From Trichomonas tenax (taxonomy: Eukaryota > Parabasalia > Trichomonadida > Trichomonadidae), in assembly GCA_023091735.1 (NCBI GenBank), contig JALKBU010000941.1, positions 1 through 20,303 of the forward strand: a DNA stretch of 20,303 bases. Reading direction: 5' to 3'. A model generated the notes under the pieces. It searched no databases, was not told where the DNA came from, and saw nothing but the letters and a program-made list of their open reading frames with translations. Below are positions 1 through 8,202 of this stretch, in pieces; the stretch's first letter is position 1; every line of letters begins with the position of its first letter. The position numbers and the translations under genes were made by a program.

Positions 1-457
1 CTCTAACTCTTCTTCTTGATGGATTTCTTGGAGTAGCATTTATTTTTTCCGTTATGTTTGTATTTTGTGGTGTCTTCTCTACTTTTTCAGCTATGTTAGA
101 AACGAATTGTTTGTTCTCTTCTGTTTCCTTTTGACGCTCAACAGAATTTTTATTCATGTCTTTTGATTCAGTACTTCGTTCAAATACTTCAAGCATTTTT
201 TCGAGAAGCTTCTTATTCGTCACAGATTCATAAACAGGAACAGTTGCGGGTTCATTCTTTACTTCATTATTTATTTCTGTCTTCGTTTCATTTTTTACTT
301 CAGTCTTATCTTCAGTAGTTGTTGTAGGTAATGGAACTTTTCGTTTTCTAACCTGAATGTTTCCGTTTTTGTCTGTCATGACATAGTATAATGGATGTTG
401 GATTCCTTTTGCGTCATTAATAATTATCGAGTTTCTTTCAGATCGACTCAAGCTCAT
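1..457 (-). CDS. Partial Lys/Glu/Asn-rich protein, unknown function
   Basis: The frame opens at the ATG at 457-455 and stays open for 152 codons to the window edge, so the C-terminus is missing. The N-terminus (MSLSRSERNSIIIND) is followed by a short, more hydrophobic patch with HPLYYVMTDKNGN (residues about 21-33) and a basic RKRK. The rest is low-complexity, rich in Lys, Glu, Asn and Thr, and ends in an Arg-rich stretch. It is divergent from the ORF starting at 511, with a 53-bp AT-rich gap. No TCA-Y-W initiator lies near its ATG, unlike three cellular genes in the window. I do not recognise the family. A structural or DNA-binding protein of a virus-like mobile element is an inference from this composition and the neighbour. 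Confidence 0.6.
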   Translation of the reverse strand, partial: MSLSRSERNSIIINDAKGIQHPLYYVMTDKNGNIQVRKRKVPLPTTTTEDKTEVKNETKTEINNEVKNEPATVPVYESVTNKKLLEKMLEVFERSTESKDMNKNSVERQKETEENKQFVSNIAEKVEKTPQNTNITEKINATPRNPSRRRVR

Positions 458-510
458 ATTTAATCTGAGTTAAAAAATAATATTTTTAATTTTTTATCCC
501 ATAATAAATC

Positions 511-786
511 ATGACAGACATTGAAGCTCTTAAATCATCTTTGAAGGAAGAAATATTAAATGAACTCAAGGCAACACAGAAACCAAAGAAGAATAAAAAG
601 TCTGAAGAAAAGACAGATGCAGGATTCACTCCAACGGAAGAGAAACAAGTTAAGCCGAAGCGTAAATGTAGTGAAAAGCAGTTAGCAGCTCTTGCAGCAG
701 GAAGACAGAAGAATCCGAGATGGATTGCAAAAAGAATTAAAGAAGAAGAAGCAAAGAAGAAGGAAGAACAGAATAAGACTGAATAA
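511..786 (+). CDS. Small, highly charged Lys/Glu-rich protein, possibly from a virus-like element
   Basis: A 91-residue ORF with a true ATG. It is an acidic/basic coiled-coil-like chain: residues 7-20 (LKSSLKEEILNELK) look amphipathic helical, a Lys-rich linker follows, and then a block around residues 50-72 contains SEKQLAALAAGR and KNPRW. The tail is KEEE/KKKEE-rich. Short 'SEKQLxALxxGR' blocks in Lys-rich proteins occur, as I recall, in Polinton/Maverick and large-DNA-virus accessory proteins, but this is a weak analogy and the motif is low-complexity. It stops with TAA at 784-786 and is divergent from the partial ORF ending at 457. No Inr motif precedes the ATG. The function is unknown. 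Confidence 0.6.
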   Translation: MTDIEALKSSLKEEILNELKATQKPKKNKKSEEKTDAGFTPTEEKQVKPKRKCSEKQLAALAAGRQKNPRWIAKRIKEEEAKKKEEQNKTE

Positions 787-1101
787 GTTTATGTTAAAAT
801 TATTTTTGTCATAGGTGAGTTTTCGGGTGAGATCTCAGGCGCAATGCGTCAGGCGTAGCCCCTCTTCACCTTGACATAGTTTAAGTCACACATGATAACA
901 TAAATGAAATTGTTAGTGTTACATGACATGATATGATAAATTCTATCACTAATGATAAAATAAATTATATCATATATTTAAAATAAAAAATTAACGTTGA
1001 TTTTGAAATAAATGAAAACTTTAATTCCCTAATAAGGAGCGAGGGCTCTTTTTAAGAGCTTGACATTTTAAAAGTCTGACAATTTTATTTTTGACTCGTA
1101 A
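787..1101. other. Intergenic, with a GC-richer patch and a small hairpin
   Basis: No coding frame is seen. A patch at about 810-870 is clearly richer in G+C than its surroundings and repeats CAGGCG twice, about 14 bases apart. A 6-bp perfect hairpin GCTCTT-TTT-AAGAGC lies at 1045-1059. The rest is AT-rich, with several ATGATA/ATCA words. It could be the terminal, non-coding part of the element carrying the two charged ORFs, but no matching second terminus is in the window. Confidence 0.4.
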
Positions 1102-1133
1102 ACTAAGTTTTGTCGTGTAAAGGTACTACTTTC

Positions 1134-1180
1134 GGAAATTGGCGAGGCGAGGGCTTCAGACATCGTAATCGCCAATTTCC
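1134..1180. repeat. 12-bp perfect inverted repeat
   Basis: GGAAATTGGCGA at 1134-1145 is matched by TCGCCAATTTCC at 1169-1180, with a 23-nt spacer. It lies in the 5' part of the transposase-like open frame, close to where coding character starts. It may be a chance stem, a transcript hairpin, or a scar of an element boundary. Confidence 0.75.
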
Positions 1181-1674
1181 CCTTACTAACTGCATCCAAG
1201 CTTAAATCTGATTATCTCAGATTTTTGACTGTAAACAAACTCCAATATCGCTTGGTAAATGTTTCCCATGTGCGACAGATATGCTATGATCGCTTTAGAG
1301 CTTTCATTGACGCGCGGACAAAGATCAATCCCACAATCTGTTCAAAAGCCTTTCATTCATCTGGTATGTACCAGTTATTTATGGAAAATCTAGCATTACG
1401 TGATTTAATTAGTCAAGAACCAAATTTTCAAAATATTTATAACTTTCAGAGAAGATCCTTGATATCCTCAAAAGAACTAACGACACCAGAATTCATTCGC
1501 AATCTGCAACAACATAACAGAATTTGGAATTTCCAGAATAATATCGATTTTACAATAATTCCCGATATTGTTCCTGTAGAATCTATCTATGTTTGGAACC
1601 AACCAAACACATACGGTTGGCCCATTTCACGATTCCCAGGAATCATGATATCCCAGAAATTATGTCTCAATCTA

Positions 1675-2268
1675 CGATTTGGCAAAGTGACACATTTTGG
1701 GTGTTTCGTGGACACTCAAAATATAAAAAAAAAACATCAAGCCTTCGGCGCTGACGCGGCGTTATCATCGCCTCAGGCAGTTCAAAAGCAATCAAAGTTC
1801 GCCAAGATTTCAAAGACGTTCCTCTCCTTCTTTTTCTTCTTCTCCTCCTCCCTTTTTCCTTTCCTTCCTTTGCTTAAAACTGTTATTGTTTACAAGAACC
1901 TTATAGAACTTAATTGAACGGTGTGTCCCTTACATGTCAGAAGTGTCCAAACATCACTTTTATGTGTCCTAGCTTTACAAAACCCCGCAATTTTTGGAGA
2001 AAACTCCTATTTTTGGTCACTTTTTGATATTTTTTGAACAAATTTGACATCTAATTAAAGTTAATATATATACTCTGTGTGTATTATATCGATGAATAAC
2101 CAAAAGTTATGTGCTAGTACTCAATTTTGATGAATTTTTAGCGTTTTTTGTTGAATCTTGTCCGAAAAGTCCAAAAAAAGTCAAAAATAAACCAGCAATT
2201 CATCGAGCACGATTTTTTTGATATTTTGTGTCCACGAAACACCCAAAATGGGTCATTTTTCCAAAGCG
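1675..2268. mobile_element. 594-bp mariner/Tc1-type non-autonomous inverted-repeat element (TA-flanked)
   Basis: The outer ~41 bp at each end are inverted copies with four mismatches. Both contain CATTTTGGGTGTTTCGTGG, then diverge by a 2-nt indel, and both run on into AAAATAT. The ends are CGATTTGG at 1675 and CCAAAGCG ending at 2268, each immediately flanked by TA (1673-1674 and 2269-2270), the classic Tc1/mariner target-site duplication. The interior has no recognisable transposase. It carries a long pyrimidine tract and AT-rich sequence, so this is a MITE or internally deleted copy. It sits inside the transposase-like frame 1102-2330. Confidence 0.85.
1819..1871. repeat. 53-nt uninterrupted pyrimidine tract
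   Basis: Every base on the + strand from 1819 to 1871 is C or T, dominated by TTC/CTCC words. It lies within the TA-flanked inverted-repeat element. Such tracts can form triplex structures; any function here is unknown. Confidence 0.9.
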
Positions 2269-2383
2269 TATGGATGCATAATGTAATAGAAAATATCGAT
2301 AATTGCGCTGAAAGTTCAAGGTTATGGTAAAAACGTGAGAAATTCTAAATAAATCTTTATATAAAACCGAAATAATAAACAAT

Positions 2384-3802
2384 TTAATAGCTGTATTTGC
2401 GCATTTGGGACTCCTGGAGTGTTGATATCTGCATCAGCTTGATCGAATCTGGAAGTTGCTTCAAATTTGTCAACAAAATTTTGAGCAGTTCTGGATTTTC
2501 TTCGAATTCGTACTTCACAGTCTGATATTTCTGCACCTGTGAGTAGAGTTCATAGGCTTTGTCGACGATTGGCATCTCAATTTTGTTGTCTGACGAATTC
2601 AATAACAGCTCCTGGAAATAGACCCAATCTTTCTGGAAGCAACCGAAGAAAGGAACAAGTGGCGCCTGTGAGTTCTGAAGCGCTTGTCTGTATGCAGCGA
2701 AATTGTTGAAGAAGCTGCATAACTTTGAAATGTTGCCATATTCAAGCTTTGTCTTGAAACCGAGCATCTTCCACGCTTCCTCGTTTGTGTTCTTTAGTCT
2801 CATCACACTTGGATGTGTGATTCCTCCATAAACAGCAAACAATCCTGAATAATCTCTAACCTTGTAGAGTTCGAACAAAATCTTCACCCAGCACGCGTAC
2901 ATCGTTGCCCTGATCTTGACATCGAAGTCAAAGATAATCGAGAATGCAACTAATGTTGACAACTTATCAAAGTGGCGCTGGAGATAGTCGATGGATGGAA
3001 TGCTCTTCGCCGTCATCTGGCCGCCAATCATGCCCATGAGATCCTTGGGAGAGACTGATCTGTAGATTGCAGAATCAACTAAAGCAATCTGCTCAGCAAC
3101 AACACGTGGCTGCAGTTTCTGGACTACTGGGATGACAACGTTTGGTCTGATATTGACAACTTTGCCGTCAAACATTCTATTAATTAAGATTTTAATTTCA
3201 TCGTGGTCGTTTGACGATATAACGGTGATGCAGTCCCTTAGTTTGTGGAGTACGTTGCGCTCGTCCTTCAAAATATGGCCAAAAGAAACTCTATTGTAAA
3301 ACGCTTTAACGACCTCTAAAAGTTCAGCGTTGAAGACGAATGGCGTTGATCTCATCCAGCAAACGAGGAACTTGAGAACCTGGACTCTCACGACGCCCAA
3401 CTCGCTGAGAGTTGTGATATTCGCGGATGTGCTTGAAATGTTGGTGAAAAAGCGTGCAAACAAGCATGCAAGCAAGTACTTTGGTGAGTTGAAGAGAGTG
3501 AAAGCGATAATGAAATGTTTCATTAACGAGCTCGAAGTCTTTCCCGATGTTAATAATACAACAAGGTGCTCGAATGCGATTTTACGTGTGTGCCTGTGCA
3601 GGTCTATGTTTCCCTCCAATTCCGGCGGTAATTTGTTGACAACATTCATCAAATTCTTCTTTTCAACTGGTAACAAAGCAAGTTCGTTGCAAAGGAAAGA
3701 AACAATAGAACCAGGCTCAAGGTCAAGCGGAAGCTCAATGCTGCTGAATGCCTCTTCGCTATTAAAGTCAAATGGCTTTAATGCACGTAACAAAATCTCC
3801 AT
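2384..3802 (-). CDS. RasGEF (CDC25-domain) guanine nucleotide exchange factor
   Basis: A 472-residue intact ORF from an ATG at 3802. Residues ~72-172 match a RasGEF N-terminal (REM-like) helical module: LVVLLTSG, FTLFNSPKYLL, then a run ending VLKFLVCWM. Residues ~230-465 match the catalytic CDC25 domain: VAEQIALVDSAIYRSVSPKDL, then FDKLSTLVAF, then DYSGLFAVYGGITHPSVMRLK, then APLVPFFGCFQKDW. In the family these motifs form the core that ejects GDP from Ras-type small GTPases at membranes. No PH, SH3 or other targeting domain is seen, so it is a minimal REM+CDC25 protein. TCATAG lies directly upstream of the ATG, and the stop reads TAAA, overlapping a trichomonad-style poly(A) signal. It converges on the disrupted ORF ending at 2330. 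The GTPase substrate is unknown. Confidence 0.9.
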   Translation of the reverse strand: MEILLRALKPFDFNSEEAFSSIELPLDLEPGSIVSFLCNELALLPVEKKNLMNVVNKLPPELEGNIDLHRHTRKIAFEHLVVLLTSGKTSSSLMKHFIIAFTLFNSPKYLLACLFARFFTNISSTSANITTLSELGVVRVQVLKFLVCWMRSTPFVFNAELLEVVKAFYNRVSFGHILKDERNVLHKLRDCITVISSNDHDEIKILINRMFDGKVVNIRPNVVIPVVQKLQPRVVAEQIALVDSAIYRSVSPKDLMGMIGGQMTAKSIPSIDYLQRHFDKLSTLVAFSIIFDFDVKIRATMYACWVKILFELYKVRDYSGLFAVYGGITHPSVMRLKNTNEEAWKMLGFKTKLEYGNISKLCSFFNNFAAYRQALQNSQAPLVPFFGCFQKDWVYFQELLLNSSDNKIEMPIVDKAYELYSQVQKYQTVKYEFEENPELLKILLTNLKQLPDSIKLMQISTLQESQMRKYSY

Positions 3803-3808
3803 CTATGA
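3803..3808 (-). promoter_or_regulatory. Putative initiator (Inr) of the RasGEF gene
   Basis: On the minus strand TCATAG (3808 down to 3803) fits the trichomonad Inr TCA-Y-(T/A), with A+1 at 3806. The 5' UTR would be 4 nt before the ATG at 3802, in line with the very short leaders known from Trichomonas vaginalis. Confidence 0.55.
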
Positions 3809-4801
3809 AAAAATGGTATAAAATTGCCAATTTTTGATTTTCATTGTATTCATTTATATTATCGTGATATAGAGTAAGGTATAAAAAAATAAAAAATTAA
3901 TAACGAATCGTTCTCAATTTTATTTTATTCATAAATCAAATAGTATTACTTAGCGTCATATAGAGATCATGATTTTGTAAAAAATTAATTGAGAGTGAAA
4001 TTGAATATTTTGTCAAATTCATTAGCTACAAATTTTATTCGAAAATAATCATTTGCATAGTCACTAATCTCATAATTTCATGATAAAAACGACGGTTCAT
4101 AATTTTTTGTGATATTTCAGAAATGTCACCAAAAGGATAAACAACAACCATATAATAAATTATTTTACTTGTTTTTCATTGTAAATACAACGAGATTCCA
4201 ATTATTCACAAATTTTTTATCTCCTCGACTTATTACGATTTCTCTTACGATAATCTATGGCTATGCTATAAATCTCTATGATACTCAATGAGATTTCTAT
4301 TATTCCATGAAAAATATTAAAAAAAGAATAAAAATTCCCTAATTTTAAAAATCCATTTATATCATCAATAGATCTATAGTTTTTAAAGCTCAAATCACAT
4401 CATTGAAAAAAGATCTTTATTTTTATCCTGTAAATGTAATATATGTTCGTAATAGATTATATATTCACTTTAAATTTTTCTTAAAATCGTTTTTGTTTCT
4501 TTTTCCAATTTGATTTGAAAAACATATAAATTAGTTATAGTAGAGTAAGATAAATCGCTTTCACAAAAAACTTGCAGTTTATTGAAAAAATTCAATAATT
4601 TAGATTAATCAAACCCAATCACCTTATTTATCGAATATTTGTCCATGATAATTCATATAATGTCTATTTTCAACAATAAAAATTTTATTGTTTATTTTTT
4701 TCAGTTTTATCTGAAAATATACCCGTTTAAATTCAAAAATTAACCTTTATTTCATTTATATTGCTTACATTGATATAAAAATATTTACAAATAAAATTGT
4801 T
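3809..4801. other. AT-rich intergenic region without recognised genes
   Basis: About 1 kb of very AT-rich sequence with short T and A runs. Neither strand gives a protein-like frame, and no tRNA-like or strongly structured segment was seen. It presumably holds the upstream region of the RasGEF gene. Confidence 0.6.
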
Positions 4802-5120
4802 GGGTATAATAAAGGGTCACGAAAAGTGACGTGTTTACATGGCAAATGTATTCGTTTTGACATGTAAAATTGGTTTGCTAATTAGAATCTGTATTTATAA
4901 AGTTCAATTAAAATTGTTATAGCATCTGCAAATCTTATTAGGGACCCTGTTTAGCTTGCTAGAGTTCATTTCAAGCTTGTTACAGAGTCTATTAAACTTG
5001 TTAGAGAGTCTATCAAGCTTAATAGAACACCCTTTGTTTTAATATCAGACTTTACATGTCATAACGTATTTATAACTGCCATGTAAACACATCACTTTTT
5101 CGTGACTCTTTATTATACCC
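4802..5120. mobile_element. 319-bp MITE with long terminal inverted repeats
   Basis: The left arm 4802-4868 and right arm 5051-5120 are inverted copies differing by a few substitutions and small indels. Both begin GGGTATAATAAAG when read inward, and both contain GTGTTTACATGGCA and end in TGACATGTAAA. The centre holds 21-bp tandem repeats. No ORF is present. I cannot define a target-site duplication: the flanks read ...ATTGTT before and TACAAAAAT after, and the outward TTGT/ACAA words suggest the repeat may start a few bases further out. The right end is about 130 bp upstream of the CAMSAP-like gene's ATG, so the element lies in its promoter-proximal DNA. Confidence 0.85.
4933..5037. repeat. 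Five degenerate 21-bp tandem repeats inside the MITE
   Basis: Units start at 4933, 4954, 4975, 4996 and 5017, each exactly 21 bp. The best pair is GCTTGTTACAGAGTCTATTAA and the following ACTTGTTAGAGAGTCTATCAA; the outer units are more diverged. The array fills the centre between the terminal inverted repeats. Confidence 0.75.
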
Positions 5121-5237
5121 TACAAAAATACCTCTAATTTTGTTATATTTATTTAAATCATGACAAAAGATAGTTTATAAATTTCTTTTATTTGTTTTAG
5201 GATCATCTGTGGTATAAATAAGCATAGGCTAAGCATA

Positions 5238-5276
5238 ATGTTAACACAAAAATGGGTGATGACGAATCAGATATAG
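5238..5276 (+). other. Upstream ORF overlapping the CAMSAP-like start
   Basis: An ATG at 5238 opens a 12-codon frame that overlaps the ATG at 5252 out of frame and ends at a TAG at 5274-5276. If transcription begins upstream of 5238 it would compete with the main start. If the leader is shorter than 14 nt, as is usual in trichomonads, it would not be transcribed. Confidence 0.35.
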
Positions 5277-7726
5277 ATTTGCATATTCAATGGATCGAAT
5301 TGATGGATAAACGTATAATGGACAGTCAAAAGGAGCTACCTCGATATCCTTTGTTAAGTCTAAACTTCTTGCAACCTGTTAATTTGTTGGATATTGATTT
5401 TCAAATGCCAGAGAAATTGACTTTAGACGATTTAGCTTCTTCTCTACCTTATGCAATACTTGTAAATGCATTTAAACCATTCGAAAGTCAACCAGAAAAA
5501 CAAAACGAATATTTTGATTTAATATTATCGACATTAGATGATTTAGAAGTAAATATTCCACCAGAAATCAATTCCAATACATTAACACAGAAAGATCCAA
5601 AAATTTATTCAGACTTTTGCCTTATTTTAGAGGAATATGTGATTTCTAAATCGATTCCTTTACAAGTTATCACAAATGACATATTGAAATTTCCACGTTC
5701 ATTTTATATACTTGAACACTATCCACGAGATATCGATCAAGCGATAAGTATTTGGTTATCAAAATTTCCAACATCTCAAATCATCCCAGAAATCACCAGA
5801 TACGAGGACGACATTATGAGCGGACAGCACGCTGCTTTCTGTTTGGCTCGATGCTTTCCAAACAAAATTCCTAAATCTCAAGTCGAAGTTGGACCGATGC
5901 TGCCTGCACAATCATCGAAAATCAATTGGGATCTCATACAGAATGCTGCTGACGAAATTACTTTGTTCGTTCTCACTCACAGACCTCATTCTCGATCATT
6001 ATTTCGAATCTTCGCTGCTGACGTTTTTCATGCGACAAGGAATGATGTCAGAAACTTCTCTCACCCGCCATTAGAGAATTTCTCTGTGAACCAACCCGAA
6101 CAAGTCGAAATGCCGCAACAAATTCCATCACGAACCTCAAATACACCGCAAATGATCGCCCGTGAACCTCCACAACAAAACCAAAATACATCTCCACCAG
6201 TCAACGAAAATTCAACTCCACAACAACAAAATTACCCTCAATCACAGAATTATCCACAAAATTACCCCCAGATACAACAAAATTATCCTCAAATGCCAAG
6301 CTTCATGCAAAATCAGCCAAATTTTAATAATTCTCAAAGTTCTCCACATAGACATCATTCGAGACATAGAAGAAGGAACGATCATAGTTCATATAGTGAT
6401 TATTCATCTGAGCGTTCAAAAAGTCATCATCATAGGAAAGCAAATAACACAACGAGAGAAATTTATAAAGAGAAAATAATTTATCAACCGATGCCGCAAC
6501 AAACAGTTATTCAACAAACTAAATCAAGAGATTCCAGTGATGATTTAGCGAGATTCACAGAAGAAGCAACAAGATTCGCAAACTCTGCACGTGATTTAGC
6601 AGCGATATTAACAGCAATGAAGAATGAAAATCAACAAAAAACAAACGAAAATCAAGCACAAACACAACAACAAAATTATCAATATCCAACATATTCATAT
6701 CAATTGTTCACATATTATTTCAATCCTACCACTCAACTACATCACGAAGAAGAAAGTTTTGATGGAAAAATAACAGATGAAGACTTATCTAAGATTCAAG
6801 ATGCTCTTCAAGAATTTTTAAGTTTGCCTTTGAGTAGACAGTCAAAGAATAGACTTAGAGAGTGTTTGTTGTCAAGATATGATTATCCAAGAAGGGCTGA
6901 TTTTGTTGCCACACTTTTGGAAGATACATTGCAAAGTTTGCAGCAAGATTCTGATAATAATTTCCACAATTTTGTTAATGCTTCTGATAACTTGTTTAAG
7001 AGCAGCAATCTCCTAAAAGACACTGCTGCAGGTGAGTCATCGAGTTATCTCGAAGTTGCAGATTCATCAACACCAGAAAGTGAATATTCATCATATTACT
7101 CATCATCATCAACTTCCGCTGAGACAAAAACGTCTGAGAGTGTGAAAGAACCAGAAATAGAGAAAGTTGAATTTTCAGATCGAAATATTGAAGCTGTCAT
7201 CGAATGTTCAGACCAAATAACGCAGTCAGAATCCAAATTGTTGTCAAAAACAGGCACAAACGAGCTATTTGCGAAGATAGCAAATTTCTCAGTTCCAGAA
7301 AAAGGCACAGTTTTGGTCAAGGGCATAAAATTCGAGCCAGCATACGACGATGTAATGCGCGAGAAGCTCTCAGAGCATATTTCAAATTATTCGCAATTTT
7401 CAAAAATGCTTGAAGACGTGTTTTTGCCTGGAGAGAACTTCAATAAGACGAGAAAATCGATTTTGAACGATGTTTGCCGTATATCGACAGACAGAGTGAT
7501 GATGTTAATAACTTCGGATATGAAAAGATATAAAGGCGCGTATTATCTTTCTAATGACTCAAAATGCGTTTGCAAGCAGTCAGGAAAGGGTCCTGAGTTG
7601 ATACATATCGAGGATGTCGCTAAGTCGTTCAATTATGAAATTGAATCTCAAACATTCAACAAATCTTCTATAGACAGCTGTGATGCTTTCTGCCTCAGAA
7701 AGTTCTTGGAACCACAAGTTTGGTAG
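5252..7726 (+). CDS. CAMSAP/patronin-like microtubule minus-end-binding protein (CH + CKK)
   Basis: An 824-residue intact ORF. Residues ~55-265 resemble the CAMSAP N-terminus: a helical region, then a CH-type fold beginning near DIDQAISIWLSKF (161-172), with YEDDIMSGQHAAFCLARCFP in the place of the family's 'DGxALxxxIHxYCP' segment and SRSLFRIFAADVFHATR at its end. Residues ~280-500 are a low-complexity linker, first Gln/Asn/Pro-rich, then His/Arg/Ser-rich (~365-400). Residues ~697-820 resemble a CKK domain: KSILNDVC, LITSDMKRYKGAYYL, KQSGKGPELIHIEDV, YEIESQTF and DAFCLRKF line up in order with CKK motifs, including the conserved G-x-GP. CKK domains bind and stabilise microtubule minus ends. 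It ends in TAG. No Inr was found near the ATG, and a MITE lies ~130 bp upstream. I am confident of the CKK, less so of the CH. Confidence 0.82.
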   Translation: MGDDESDIDLHIQWIELMDKRIMDSQKELPRYPLLSLNFLQPVNLLDIDFQMPEKLTLDDLASSLPYAILVNAFKPFESQPEKQNEYFDLILSTLDDLEVNIPPEINSNTLTQKDPKIYSDFCLILEEYVISKSIPLQVITNDILKFPRSFYILEHYPRDIDQAISIWLSKFPTSQIIPEITRYEDDIMSGQHAAFCLARCFPNKIPKSQVEVGPMLPAQSSKINWDLIQNAADEITLFVLTHRPHSRSLFRIFAADVFHATRNDVRNFSHPPLENFSVNQPEQVEMPQQIPSRTSNTPQMIAREPPQQNQNTSPPVNENSTPQQQNYPQSQNYPQNYPQIQQNYPQMPSFMQNQPNFNNSQSSPHRHHSRHRRRNDHSSYSDYSSERSKSHHHRKANNTTREIYKEKIIYQPMPQQTVIQQTKSRDSSDDLARFTEEATRFANSARDLAAILTAMKNENQQKTNENQAQTQQQNYQYPTYSYQLFTYYFNPTTQLHHEEESFDGKITDEDLSKIQDALQEFLSLPLSRQSKNRLRECLLSRYDYPRRADFVATLLEDTLQSLQQDSDNNFHNFVNASDNLFKSSNLLKDTAAGESSSYLEVADSSTPESEYSSYYSSSSTSAETKTSESVKEPEIEKVEFSDRNIEAVIECSDQITQSESKLLSKTGTNELFAKIANFSVPEKGTVLVKGIKFEPAYDDVMREKLSEHISNYSQFSKMLEDVFLPGENFNKTRKSILNDVCRISTDRVMMLITSDMKRYKGAYYLSNDSKCVCKQSGKGPELIHIEDVAKSFNYEIESQTFNKSSIDSCDAFCLRKFLEPQVW

Positions 7727-8043
7727 CTTTCCATTTATTGTTTCCAATAAAATTGTTTGTATTTTTTATTTCTTCATCATTAACTCGTATAAGTATTGTA
7801 ATCATATTATTTTTATGGTAAATATATGTTATCGCTTTGTTGGAAGAAGGAAATCCAATATCTTTTGTTTTTGCTAATTAAGCGTTGTAATCACGTGTAA
7901 TATGTTTCTATTGCCACAGAAAACTCATATACAGAAAGATTGAAAGGAACATTGCATTTTTAACCCAACAACAATGAATTTTTCATTCAGAATAAGTCCC
8001 GCGTCCGTTTTAGAACTTCATTCAGTTTTAATGTGGTATAAAG

Positions 8044-8202
8044 ATGGAGGGAACAGAATCAGCAATGACCAATTATCCAATTTTGATTGTTTCATTGCCA
8101 AAAGATCAAATCCTTCGTGTTAAATCAACCGTGCGTCATATACAGTCCAATATTAACATGTTTATAACGAAATCGATGAAAGACATCGCTTACAAATTGT
8201 AA
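8044..8202 (+). CDS. Small ORF or gene scrap, 52 residues
   Basis: ATG at 8044, TAA at 8200-8202. The translation includes TNYPILIVSLPKDQ and a basic, helical second half, and it looks more protein-like than the AT-rich surroundings. The N-terminal YxxLIVSLP recalls the start of V-ATPase subunit C, but this is too short to claim. No continuation in another frame was found downstream. It could be a small gene, a decayed gene start, or chance. Confidence 0.25.
   Translation: MEGTESAMTNYPILIVSLPKDQILRVKSTVRHIQSNINMFITKSMKDIAYKL

Larger units (their letters stand above)
1102..2330 (+). pseudogene. 5'-truncated transposase-like ORF interrupted by a mariner-type insertion
   Basis: After a TAA at 1099-1101 the frame is open with no plausible ATG start (only TTG at 1225 or late internal Met codons), so the N-terminus is missing. 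The frame runs to a TA at 1673-1674, where the 594-bp inverted-repeat element begins, and coding-like sequence resumes at 2271 to a TAA at 2328-2330. Removing the insert plus one TA joins the two frames exactly. Visible motifs are NPTICSKAFHSSGMY and, further on, LTTPEFI, PDI and VWN. The SKAFHSSGMY block resembles the 'AFxxxGIYP' segment after the catalytic core of pogo/Tc1-type DDE transposases, but no catalytic D-D-E is present, so this identity is tentative. A related copy lies at 16005-16383 on the other strand. The boundary before 1200 is uncertain. Confidence 0.5.

Noticed and set aside
1..2400. A complete Maverick/Polinton element
   Set aside because: No polymerase, integrase, ATPase or capsid gene and no paired terminal repeats are visible in the window.
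3330..3821. 163-codon plus-strand ORF antisense to the RasGEF gene
   Set aside because: It lies opposite the well-conserved REM/CDC25 coding sequence; its translation has no recognisable features and is explained by codon bias of the real gene.
8044..8202. V-ATPase subunit C N-terminus
   Set aside because: Only a short YxxLIVSLP-like match; no downstream continuation, so no identity claimed.
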